This document shows, piece by piece, positions 16,775 to 24,971 of a stretch of DNA of 64,000 nt; the first letter of the stretch is position 1, and the number at the start of each line of letters is the position of its first letter. Under the pieces are notes generated by a model. That model saw only the letters and a list, made by a program, of their open reading frames with translations. It was not told the origin of the DNA and did not search any database. The position numbers were made by a program, and so were the translations under genes. The stretch is from Paramagnetospirillum caucaseum (GTDB lineage: Bacteria; Pseudomonadota; Alphaproteobacteria; Rhodospirillales; Magnetospirillaceae), in contig NZ_AONQ01000004.1 of NCBI RefSeq assembly GCF_000342045.1, positions 62,001 to 126,000 of the forward strand, given 5' to 3'.

Positions 16775-17625
16775 CGCAGGAAGCTCCTTTCCAGGTCGGC
16801 CCTTGCCTTTTCAACCATGGCCCCGGTGGGGGCGGCGCCGTGCCAGATGGGTTCGTTGGCCATGCATTCGATGCCCTGGCCCTTGACGGTGTCGGCGATG
16901 ATCACCAGCGGCTTGGTCGAGCGGCGCGAACGGGCATAGCCCAGCACGTCCATCAGCGCGTCGGTGTCGTGGCCGTTGATGCGCTCCACCGCGAAGCCGA
17001 AGGCGGCCCACTTGTCGGCCAGGGGCTCGAGGCGGATCAGGTTCTCGGTGAAGTCGGTGGTGCACAGGTAGTTGCGGTCGACGATGGTCACCAGGTTGTT
17101 CAACTGGTGATGGCCGACGAACATGGCGGTTTCCCAGATGGAGCCCTCGTAGAGCTCGCCGTCGCCCAGCAGGGTGACCACCAGGTTGTTCTTGCGGTCC
17201 ATGCGGTTGGCCAGCGCCAGGCCGGCGGCGGAGCCGAAGCCCAGGCCCAGCGAGCCGGCGGTGGTCTCGACACCCGGCACGGTGTGCTGCAGGTGGACGC
17301 CGAAGATGCCCTCGGCCTGGGCGAATTTCTCCAGTTCCTTGGGGTCGAAGAAGCCCATGTCGGCCAGGATGGCGTAGAGCGCCGGGCTGGCCTGGCCCTT
17401 GGACAGGATGAAGCGGTCGCGGCCTTCCCATTGCGGGTTCTGCGGATCGACCCGCAGGATGCCACCGTGATAGAGGGCGACCAGGATCTCGATGCAGGAC
17501 ATGCACGAGGTCACATGACCGGTCCGGGCCTTGATGCAGGTCTCCAGGGTCATTCGCCTCAGTTTCTCGGATTTCTCCACAAGGTCGGGAGCGCGGCTAT
17601 TGGAGCCGGCGGTGGTCTTGGACAT
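16771..17625 (-). CDS. Transketolase, N-terminal (thiamine diphosphate-binding) subunit
   Basis: A 284-residue protein with the transketolase PP domain: RDRFILSKGQASPALYAIL, the GSLGLGFGSAAGLA stretch, and the ThDP/Mg motif GDGELYEGSIWETAMF with the Asn in IVDRN. It lacks the Pyr and C-terminal domains, which are encoded by the next gene. The N-terminus (MSKTTAGSNSRAPDLVEK) is a short extension. Translation starts from ATG 17625 after a strong aaggag. The 5' leader has three tandem stem-loops (17673-17728). Forms an alpha2beta2-type enzyme with the product of 15827. Confidence 0.9.
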   Translation of the reverse strand: MSKTTAGSNSRAPDLVEKSEKLRRMTLETCIKARTGHVTSCMSCIEILVALYHGGILRVDPQNPQWEGRDRFILSKGQASPALYAILADMGFFDPKELEKFAQAEGIFGVHLQHTVPGVETTAGSLGLGFGSAAGLALANRMDRKNNLVVTLLGDGELYEGSIWETAMFVGHHQLNNLVTIVDRNYLCTTDFTENLIRLEPLADKWAAFGFAVERINGHDTDALMDVLGYARSRRSTKPLVIIADTVKGQGIECMANEPIWHGAAPTGAMVEKARADLERSFLR

Positions 17626-17672
17626 GGTCCGAAATTCTCCTTCTGAGAATGAATGGCGGGTCCCGCGGGGCT

Positions 17673-17728
17673 GCTCCCGGTGGGAGCTCGGCGCGACTGC
17701 GACCGACGTCGCACCAGTTAGTCACTGG
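17673..17728 (-). promoter_or_regulatory. Three tandem stem-loops in the transketolase leader
   Basis: Three perfect short inverted repeats stand in a row: gctccc/gggagc (17673-17687, loop 3), gcgac/gtcgc (17699-17712, loop 4) and ccagt/actgg (17714-17728, loop 5). On the minus strand they lie between an AT-rich promoter-like element (atataaag, near 17733-17740) and the Shine-Dalgarno of the gene at 16771. I see no TPP-riboswitch consensus. They could be a structured 5' UTR or a protein-binding region. Confidence 0.45.
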
Positions 17729-17787
17729 CCTGCTTTATATTTCCTTACCCGCCGCAAAAAATCGTCAGGCCGGGGAAAGGGGGGCGG

Positions 17788-18999
17788 TCACACCACGCCG
17801 GCCGCCTTGAGCCGCGCCATCTCGGCGGCGTCCAGGCCCAGCAGATCGGCCAGCACCTCGGCGGTGTCGGCGCCCAGCAGGGGGGGGGCGCGGCCGGAGA
17901 CAGCCTGGGCGCCGTCGAGGCGGATGGGATTGGCCACCAGATCGATGCCGCCGGCCAGGGGATGGTCCAGCCGGGTCCTGAGGCCGCGGTGGATCACCTG
18001 GGGATCGGCGAACACGCCGGCGAGGTCGTTGATGGGGCCGCAGGGCACGCCGGCGGTTTCCAGCGCGGCGATCCACTCGGCCGAGGACCGCGCCGCCAGC
18101 AGGGCTTCGAGCGTCGGCACCAGCTCGGCGCGGTTCCGGACCCGCTCCACATTGGTGGCGTAGCGGGGATTGCTCCCCAGGTCGGGCCGCCCGGCGGTCT
18201 CGCAGAAACGGCGGAACTGGCCGTCATTGCCCACCGCCAGGATGATGTGGCCGTCGGCGGTGGCGAAGGCCTGATAGGGGACGATGTTGGGGTGGGCGTT
18301 GCCCAGGCGCCGCGGCACCGTGCCGCCCACCAGGTAATTGGCCGCCTGATTGGCCAGCACCGCCACCTGGACGTCGAGCAGCGCCAGATCGATGTGGCCG
18401 CCTTCGCCGGTGCGGTCGCGCCGGGCCAGGGCGGCCAGCACCGCGAAGCCGGCATACATGCCGGTGAAGATGTCGGTCAGCGCCACGCCCACCTTCATGG
18501 GCTGGCCCTCCGCCTCGCCGGTCAGGCTCATCAGCCCGCCCATGCCCTGGATCAGGAAGTCGTAGCCGGCACGGCCCGCATAGGGGCCGTCCTGGCCGAA
18601 GCCGGTGATGGAGCAATAGACCAGATCGGGCTTCACCGCCTTCAAGGCCGGGTAGTCGAGGCCGTACTTGGCCAGCCCGCCCACCTTGAAGTTTTCCAGC
18701 ACCACGTCCGACCGGGCGGCCAGCCGGCGCACCAGCGCCTGGCCCTCGGGACAGGTGAAGTCGATGCTCACCGAGCGCTTGCCCCGGTTGGCCGACAGGA
18801 AATAGGCGGCCTCGCCGGTGTCGTTGCCCTCGCCGTCCTTGAGGAAGGGCGGCCCCCAGCCCCGCGTGTCGTCACCCTCGCCCGGGCGCTCCACCTTGAT
18901 CACCTCGGCCCCCATGTCGGCCAGCAACTGGCTGGCCCAGGGCCCGGCCAGCACCCGGCTGAGGTCGAGAACGCGAAGATGCGAAAGCGGTCCGGTCAT
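17788..18999 (-). CDS. Family III CoA transferase (CaiB/BaiF type)
   Basis: A 403-residue CoA transferase. It opens LSHLRVLDLSRVLAGPWASQLLADMGAEVIKVE, the family N-terminus. SANRGKRSVSIDF and the region YDFLIQGMGGLMSLTG follow, where Asp is the catalytic residue that forms the acyl-CoA anhydride. Length matches the family. It moves CoA between carboxylic acids in the cytosol; the acid is unknown. The start is only 9 bases beyond the stop of the alpha-E gene on the same strand, so it is probably part of the ATP-grasp/alpha-E transcript. About 160 bases separate it from the transketolase genes, which have their own promoter-like region. Confidence 0.9.
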   Translation of the reverse strand: MTGPLSHLRVLDLSRVLAGPWASQLLADMGAEVIKVERPGEGDDTRGWGPPFLKDGEGNDTGEAAYFLSANRGKRSVSIDFTCPEGQALVRRLAARSDVVLENFKVGGLAKYGLDYPALKAVKPDLVYCSITGFGQDGPYAGRAGYDFLIQGMGGLMSLTGEAEGQPMKVGVALTDIFTGMYAGFAVLAALARRDRTGEGGHIDLALLDVQVAVLANQAANYLVGGTVPRRLGNAHPNIVPYQAFATADGHIILAVGNDGQFRRFCETAGRPDLGSNPRYATNVERVRNRAELVPTLEALLAARSSAEWIAALETAGVPCGPINDLAGVFADPQVIHRGLRTRLDHPLAGGIDLVANPIRLDGAQAVSGRAPPLLGADTAEVLADLLGLDAAEMARLKAAGVV

Positions 19000-19008
19000 G
19001 GAGCGACA

Positions 19009-19965
19009 TCACTGCGGTTGGCGCGACACGCAGAAGCTGTCCTGAATCTCGGCGAAGATCAACATCAGTTGGCGCTGCACCCAGTCGATGAATTCGTGCA
19101 GGCCGAGATCGATGACCTGATCGATGGTCTGATCGGTCAGCGCGGCCCGCAATTCGTCGAGCAGTTCCAGGGCCTTGACCCCGCCGCGCAGGTGGTAGCG
19201 GGTGCGCAGTTGCGACAGCAGCCAGTCCATCTGCCGCACGCACAGGATCACCGAGCGCGGGAAGGAATCCGAGAACAGCAGGAAGGCCGCCACCGAGCGC
19301 GGCGTGATCTTGCCCGCCATCACCCGGCGGGACGCCTGATAGCCGGCTACCGCCTTCAGCAGGGCGTTCCAGTGGCTGATATCCAGCGCCGAGCCCACGT
19401 CCTCGGGGCGGGGCAGCAGGGTGTGGTACTTGATGTCCAGCAGGCGGGTGGTCTGGTCGGCGCGCTCCACCGACTTGCCCAGGTGATAGAAGTAATGGGC
19501 CTGGTCGCGGTAGAAGGTGCCCTCGGTGATGCCGACGTGCAACTGGCAGGCCTCCTTGATCTCCTCGCACAGGGCGGCGAGATTGGCCGGCCCCACCGCG
19601 TTGGCCGACAGCCCCGCCATCCAGCTGTTCATGCGGTTGATCTGGCGCCACATCTCGATGGAGATCATGGGACGCAGCGTGCGGGCGTTCTCGCGCGCCG
19701 ACTTGACCGAGGACAGGATCGAGTTGGGATTGTCCGGGTCCAGGATATAGAAGTGCGGCACCGTGCGGGCGTCGGCCTCCCGGTGGCGGGCGAAAAAGCG
19801 CTTCTCGTCGGCGTTGATCTGCACCACCGCCAGCCAGTTGCGCCCGGCCCGGTCGCGGGCGAAGGTCTCGGCCACCCCCAGGATGCGGGCCAGGTTCTCG
19901 GCCCGCTCCATGTAGCGGGCCAGCCAGACGATGCAATCGGCGTTGCGGGCAAGCAATTCGGTCAT
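19009..19965 (-). CDS. Alpha-E domain protein
   Basis: A 318-residue helical protein. I start at ATG 19965 (MTELLARNADCIVWLARYMERAENLARIL), the conserved alpha-E N-terminus. A longer reading to 20010 would overlap the ATP-grasp gene. The RYMERAENLARIL helix and the C-terminal DLGLHEFIDWVQRQLMLIFAEI are typical. Alpha-E proteins have no established chemistry; comparative genomics ties them to circularly permuted ATP-grasp proteins and transglutaminases in a predicted amidoligase or peptide-tagging system. Here it sits 1 base after the ATP-grasp stop. The same pair is fused in the gene at 24972. Confidence 0.85.
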   Translation of the reverse strand: MTELLARNADCIVWLARYMERAENLARILGVAETFARDRAGRNWLAVVQINADEKRFFARHREADARTVPHFYILDPDNPNSILSSVKSARENARTLRPMISIEMWRQINRMNSWMAGLSANAVGPANLAALCEEIKEACQLHVGITEGTFYRDQAHYFYHLGKSVERADQTTRLLDIKYHTLLPRPEDVGSALDISHWNALLKAVAGYQASRRVMAGKITPRSVAAFLLFSDSFPRSVILCVRQMDWLLSQLRTRYHLRGGVKALELLDELRAALTDQTIDQVIDLGLHEFIDWVQRQLMLIFAEIQDSFCVSRQPQ

Positions 19966-19966
19966 G

Positions 19967-21439
19967 TCACGCGCCCTCCGCCAGAACCCAGGTGTCCTTC
20001 GACCCGCCACCCTGGGACGAGTTGACCACCAGCGATCCCTCCTTCATGGCCACCCGGGTCAGGCCGCCGGCCAGTACCCGGGTCGAGGCACCGGTCACCG
20101 CGAAGGGGCGGAAGTCCACGTGGCGCGGCTGGGTGCCCTTGCCGGTCAGGGTGGGCGACACCGATAGGCCGATCATCGGCTGGCTGATGTAATTGGCCGG
20201 GTCGGCCTTCAGCTTGGCGCGGAACTCGTCGATCTCGGATTTGGTGGCCTTGGGGCCGAGGATCATGCCGTAGCCCCCCGATTCGCCCACCGGCTTGACC
20301 ACCAGGTGCTCCAGGTTGTCGAGGGTGTATTGCAGCCCCGCCGCCTCGCGGCAGATGAAGGTTTCGACGTTGGGCAGGATGGCGTCCTCGCCCAGGTAGT
20401 ACTTGATGATGCGCGGCATGTAGGCATAGACCGCCTTGTCGTCGGCCACCCCGGTGCCCGGCGCGTTGGCCAGCGACACGTTGCCCTTGCGGTAGGCCTC
20501 CATCAGCCCCGGCACGCCCAGCATGGAATCGGGGCGGAACACCTTGGGGTCCAGGAAGAAATCATCGATGCGGCGGTAGATGCTGTGCACCGGCGCCCGC
20601 CCGGCGGTGGTCAGCATGTAGACCCGGTCGTTCTCCACCACCAGGTCGCGGCCCTCCACCAGGGGGACGCCCATCTCGCGGGCCAGGAAGACGTGCTCGA
20701 AGAAGGCCGAGTTGTAGATGCCCGGCGACAGCAGCACCACGGTGGGCTCGTCCACGCCGGCGGGCGCGATCTCCTCCAGGGCGCGGCGCAGCATCAGGCC
20801 GTAATCGTCCACCGCCCGCACCCTTGTGCCTTCCATCAGATCGGGGAAGCATTGCAGCATCAGGTTGCGGTTCTCGACCACGTAGGACACGCCGGACGGG
20901 GTGCGGGCGTTGTCCTCCAGAACCCGGAACAGGCCGTCCTGGTCGCGGATCAGATCGATGCCGCATACATGGGAATAGGTGCCGCACGGCACCTTCATGC
21001 CGCGCATGAACGAATGGAAATTGACGTTGCCCAGCACCAGGTCGGCGGGCACCACCTTGTCGGCCAGGATCTTCTGGCCGCCGTAGAGGTCGGCGAGGAA
21101 CAGGTTGATGGCGGTGACCCGCTGGACGATGCCGGCCTCGAGGCGCGTCCACTCGCCCGCCGTGATGACGCGCGGCAGCACGTCGAAGGGCAGGATGCGG
21201 TCGATGGCGTCCTTGTCGGAATAGACGGTGAAGGTGATGCCCAGATCGAACAGCTCCTTCTCGGCCCGGGCGGTGCGGTGGCGCAGATCGTCGGGGTCCA
21301 GCGCGTTGAGGCGCTGGGCGATGGCCGCCAGTTCGGCGGCGCCGTCGTCCCTGGCCGACAGCGCCTCGCAGAAGAATTCGGCGGGATCGTAGCCCGACAA
21401 CAGGCCGGGGGCGGGCAGGGCGAGTCTAGGCCGGGTCAT
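19967..21439 (-). CDS. Circularly permuted ATP-grasp protein
   Basis: A 490-residue protein with the family signatures: LFDLGITFTVYSDKDAIDRILPFD near residue 70, VLGNVNFHSFMRGM, HVCGIDLIRDQDGLFRVLEDNARTPSG (substrate/ATP site), LLSPGIYNSAFFEH, and VKPVGESGGYGMILGP, the glycine-rich ATP-binding loop with a preceding lysine. Closing residues VVNSSQGGGSKDTWVL are conserved. ATP-grasp enzymes form amide bonds through acyl phosphates; this group is predicted to be an amidoligase with an unknown substrate. It heads a minus-strand operon with alpha-E and CoA transferase and is divergent from the DUF2126 gene. Confidence 0.88.
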   Translation of the reverse strand: MTRPRLALPAPGLLSGYDPAEFFCEALSARDDGAAELAAIAQRLNALDPDDLRHRTARAEKELFDLGITFTVYSDKDAIDRILPFDVLPRVITAGEWTRLEAGIVQRVTAINLFLADLYGGQKILADKVVPADLVLGNVNFHSFMRGMKVPCGTYSHVCGIDLIRDQDGLFRVLEDNARTPSGVSYVVENRNLMLQCFPDLMEGTRVRAVDDYGLMLRRALEEIAPAGVDEPTVVLLSPGIYNSAFFEHVFLAREMGVPLVEGRDLVVENDRVYMLTTAGRAPVHSIYRRIDDFFLDPKVFRPDSMLGVPGLMEAYRKGNVSLANAPGTGVADDKAVYAYMPRIIKYYLGEDAILPNVETFICREAAGLQYTLDNLEHLVVKPVGESGGYGMILGPKATKSEIDEFRAKLKADPANYISQPMIGLSVSPTLTGKGTQPRHVDFRPFAVTGASTRVLAGGLTRVAMKEGSLVVNSSQGGGSKDTWVLAEGA

Positions 21440-21622
21440 GGATGGTCCCCCTTTCGGCGCCTGTTCCGGGTGGCGCGGCGTGCAGTTTATCGCGGCATCT
21501 TGAATTGATCAAATTTAAGGCAGGCATGGCAGCATGCTGAATTTGGGGGCTTTTATCCATAACAACCCGATGGGGGTGTGCTACCCTGGCTACCTCGTCT
21601 CGCCACTTTCGTCCGGATGATC
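21440..21622. promoter_or_regulatory. Divergent promoter region of the amidoligase locus
   Basis: This 183-base gap separates the minus-strand ATP-grasp operon from the plus-strand transglutaminase operon. It is AT-richer than its surroundings (for example around 21487-21520, gcatcttgaattgatcaaat), as expected of two back-to-back promoters. I cannot define exact -35/-10 elements or an operator. Confidence 0.45.
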
Positions 21623-24600
21623 ATGGGCATTCACGTCAAGCTGCGCCACACCACCAGCTACAAGTATGACCGACCGGTCGTTCTATCGCCGCAGGTGGTG
21701 CGGCTGCGCCCGGCGCCCCATGCCCGCACCCCGGTGCTGTCCTATTCCCTGAATGTGGAGCCCAAGGGACATTTCATCAACTGGCAGCAGGACCCCCAGG
21801 GCAACTGGCTGGCCCGGCTGGTCTTCCCCGACAAGGTGGATTCGTTCACGGTGGATGTGGATCTGGTGGCCGACCTGTCGGTGGTCAATCCCTTCGACTT
21901 CTTCCTGGAGCCCCAGGCCGAGCACTTTCCCTTCGCCTACGATCCGACCCTGGATCACGAGCTGAAGCCGTTCCTGCTGTGCGACGCGGCCGGGCCGCTG
22001 CTCACTGATTACGTCGCCTCCATCGATATCGGCCGTCCGACCCAGACCGCCGATTTCCTCGTGGCCCTGAATCAGCGGTTGCAGGACGACATCAGCTACA
22101 CCATCCGCATGGAGCCGGGGGTGCAGACTCCGGAACAGACCCTGGGGCTGAAGAAGGGCTCGTGCCGGGATTCCGCCTGGCTGCTGGTGCAGATCCTGCG
22201 CCGCCTGGGCCTTGCCGCGCGCTTCGTGTCGGGCTACCTGATCCAGCTGGTTCCCGACGTCAAGCCGCTGGACGGCCCGGCCGGGGCGGCGGAGGATTTC
22301 ACCGACCTGCACGCCTGGACCGAGGTCTATCTGCCCGGCGCCGGCTGGATCGGTCTCGACCCCACCTCGGGCCTGTTGACCGGCGAGGGGCATATCCCGC
22401 TCGCCGCCTCGCCCGATCCCACCAGCGCGGCGCCCATCACCGGCGCGGTCGAGCTGTGCAAGGTGGATTTCGAGCATTGCATGGCCATCACCCGCGTGAT
22501 GGAGACGCCGCGCGTCACCAAGCCCTATACCGACGGGCAATGGCAGGCCGTGCTGGCGCTGGGCGATCTGGTGGACGAGAAGCTGAAGCAGGGCGACGTG
22601 CGCCTGACCCAGGGCGGCGAGCCCACCTTCCTCGCCACCGCCGATCCCGATGGGGAGGAATGGAACACCAGCGCCGTCGGCCCCACCAAACGGGCCTTCG
22701 CCGATACCCTGATCCGCCGGCTGCGCGACCGCTTCGCGCCGGGCGCGCTGATCGCCTATGGCCAGGGCAAGTGGTATCCGGGCGAAAGCCTGCCGCGCTG
22801 GGCCTTCTCGCTGATCTGGCGCGACGATGGCGAGGCGGTGTGGCGCGACCCCCGGCTGATCGCTCTGGAGGCCGAGGACAACTCCCCCACCCATGAACAG
22901 GCCCGCGACTTCTCGCAGGCGCTGTGCCGCCATCTGAACGTCGATCCCGATTACGCCATGCCCGCCTGGGAGGACCCGGCCTATTACCTGCTGCGGGAAC
23001 AGGCCCTGCCCATCAATGTGGACCCCATCGATTCCAAACTGGAAAATCCCGAGGAGCGCGCCCGGCTGGCCACGGTGTTCAAGCGCGGCTTAGGGATGCC
23101 CACCGGCTACGTCCTGCCGCTGCAGCCCTGGCAGGCCAGGGACACCTTCCGCTGGATCACCGGGCCATGGCCGACCCGGGACGGCAAGCTGCTGACCATT
23201 CCCGGCGATTCGCCGCTGGGCCTGCGCCTGCCGCTGGAATCCCTGCCGTGGATTTCCGCCGACGCCTATCCCTATCACCATGAACGCGATCCCTTCGAGC
23301 CGCGGGGCCCCATGGCCCCGGTCCGGCGCCAGCGCGCCCAGACCGAGCGGGTCCCGGGATCGGGCGCGCCCAAGGCCACGGTGCTGCCGCAGATTCCGGT
23401 GGACCTGCGGCCCGTGGAGACCGCCAAGGGGCTGGTTTCGGAAAACGTGCGCACCGCGCTGTGCGTCCAGCCCCGGGACGGCCGTCTCAACGTCTTCCTG
23501 CCGCCGGTGGAAACCGCCGAGCAGTATCTCGACCTGATCGCGGCCGTCGAGCTTGCCGCCGCCGAGTTCGGTACGCCCGTCCATGTGGAAGGCTATCCGC
23601 CGCCCAACGACCCCCGCCTGAAGATCATCAAGGTCACCCCCGATCCCGGCGTCATCGAGGTCAATGTCCATCCGGTGGAGCACTGGCGCGAACTGGTGGC
23701 CAGCACCGAGATTCTCTACGACGAAGCCCATCAGGCCCGCCTGGGGACCGAGAAGTTCATGGTCGACGGCCGTCATGTGGGGACGGGGGGCGGCAACCAC
23801 ATGGTGCTGGGCGGCTGGACCCCCGCCGACAGCCCGTTCCTGCGCCGCCCCGATCTGCTGGGCAGCCTGATCCGCTTCTGGCAGAATCATCCCAGCCTGT
23901 CCTATCTGTTCTCGGGCATGTTCATCGGCCCGACCAGCCAGCATCCCCGCGTCGACGAGGCCCGCGACGACACCTTGTATGAACTGGAGATCGCTCTCGG
24001 CCAGTTGCCGCACCGGGGCACCGGCAGCGTGGCGCCCTGGGTGGTGGACCGGGTGCTGCGCAACGTGCTGATCGACGCCAGCGGCAATACCCACCGCACC
24101 GAGATCTGCATCGACAAGCTGTATTCCCCCGACGGTCCCACCGGGCGGCTGGGGCTGGTTGAGTTCCGCGCCTTCGAGATGCCGCCCCATGCCCGCATGA
24201 GCCTGGTGCAGCAATTGCTGCTGCGCGCCCTGGTGGCCCGCTTCTGGGACGAGCCCTATGTCGAGAAGCTGGTGCGCTTCGGCTCCTCCTTGCGCGACCG
24301 CTTCATGCTGCCCCACTGGATCGAGAAGGATCTGGACGAGGTGCTGGAATGGCTGGAAGCCGGCGGTCTTCATTTCGACCGGGCGTGGTTCGCCCCCCAT
24401 CTGGAATTCCGCTTCCAGGCGGTGGGCGCCGTCACCCATCGCGGCGTGCGCCTGGAACTGCGCACCGCGCTGGAGCCCTGGCACGTCATGGGCGAGGAGC
24501 CCGGCGCCGGCGGCACGGTGCGCTATGTGGATTCCTCGGTGGAGCGGCTGCAGGTCAAGGTCGGCGGGCTGGTGGGCGACCGCTACGTGGTGACCTGCCA

Positions 24601-24952
24601 TGGCCGCCGTCTGCCGCTGGCGCCCACCGGCGTCTCGGGGGAATGGGTGGCGGGCGTGCGGTACCGCGCCTGGAAGCCGGCGTCGTGCCTGCATCCCACC
24701 ATCGGCGTGCATACGCCCCTGGTCTTCGACCTGGTGGATACCTGGACCGGCGAGGCGGTGGCGGGCTGCACCTATCACGTCGCCCATCCCGGCGGGCGCA
24801 GCTACGACACCTTCCCGGTCAATGCCTACGAGGCCGAGGCGCGGCGCCGCGCCCGCTTCTTCGCCTTCGGCCATTCCCACGGGCCGATGCGGGTGGAGGC
24901 TGGCGCGGTGCATCCCGACTACCCAAATACACTGGACCTGAGGCTACAATAG
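21623..24952 (+). CDS. Transglutaminase-like protein with C-terminal DUF2126 domain
   Basis: About 1109 residues. Residues 1-80 are the transglutaminase N-terminal beta domain (MGIHVKLRHTTSYKYDRPV). Residues about 160-260 are the protease-like core with the triad Cys181 (KGSCRDSAW), His230 (DLHAWTEVY) and Asp246 (GLDPTSG). Residues about 300-1109 form DUF2126, with TQGGEPTFLA, HVEGYPPPNDPRL, GRHVGTGGGNHMVLGG and LGLVEFRAFEMPPHARM. The start could equally be ATG 21617. No signal peptide. Likely a cytosolic peptidase or amidase partner of the ATP-grasp proteins. It is the first gene of a plus-strand operon with the fusion at 24972 and the transglutaminase at 27530. Confidence 0.88.
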   Translation: MGIHVKLRHTTSYKYDRPVVLSPQVVRLRPAPHARTPVLSYSLNVEPKGHFINWQQDPQGNWLARLVFPDKVDSFTVDVDLVADLSVVNPFDFFLEPQAEHFPFAYDPTLDHELKPFLLCDAAGPLLTDYVASIDIGRPTQTADFLVALNQRLQDDISYTIRMEPGVQTPEQTLGLKKGSCRDSAWLLVQILRRLGLAARFVSGYLIQLVPDVKPLDGPAGAAEDFTDLHAWTEVYLPGAGWIGLDPTSGLLTGEGHIPLAASPDPTSAAPITGAVELCKVDFEHCMAITRVMETPRVTKPYTDGQWQAVLALGDLVDEKLKQGDVRLTQGGEPTFLATADPDGEEWNTSAVGPTKRAFADTLIRRLRDRFAPGALIAYGQGKWYPGESLPRWAFSLIWRDDGEAVWRDPRLIALEAEDNSPTHEQARDFSQALCRHLNVDPDYAMPAWEDPAYYLLREQALPINVDPIDSKLENPEERARLATVFKRGLGMPTGYVLPLQPWQARDTFRWITGPWPTRDGKLLTIPGDSPLGLRLPLESLPWISADAYPYHHERDPFEPRGPMAPVRRQRAQTERVPGSGAPKATVLPQIPVDLRPVETAKGLVSENVRTALCVQPRDGRLNVFLPPVETAEQYLDLIAAVELAAAEFGTPVHVEGYPPPNDPRLKIIKVTPDPGVIEVNVHPVEHWRELVASTEILYDEAHQARLGTEKFMVDGRHVGTGGGNHMVLGGWTPADSPFLRRPDLLGSLIRFWQNHPSLSYLFSGMFIGPTSQHPRVDEARDDTLYELEIALGQLPHRGTGSVAPWVVDRVLRNVLIDASGNTHRTEICIDKLYSPDGPTGRLGLVEFRAFEMPPHARMSLVQQLLLRALVARFWDEPYVEKLVRFGSSLRDRFMLPHWIEKDLDEVLEWLEAGGLHFDRAWFAPHLEFRFQAVGAVTHRGVRLELRTALEPWHVMGEEPGAGGTVRYVDSSVERLQVKVGGLVGDRYVVTCHGRRLPLAPTGVSGEWVAGVRYRAWKPASCLHPTIGVHTPLVFDLVDTWTGEAVAGCTYHVAHPGGRSYDTFPVNAYEAEARRRARFFAFGHSHGPMRVEAGAVHPDYPNTLDLRLQ

Positions 24953-24971
24953 GCGCTAACACCGTCGCGAC

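Noticed and set aside
17626-17787. TPP riboswitch ahead of the transketolase genes
   Set aside because: A thiamine-dependent enzyme made this worth checking, but none of the conserved TPP-riboswitch core segments is present on the minus strand.
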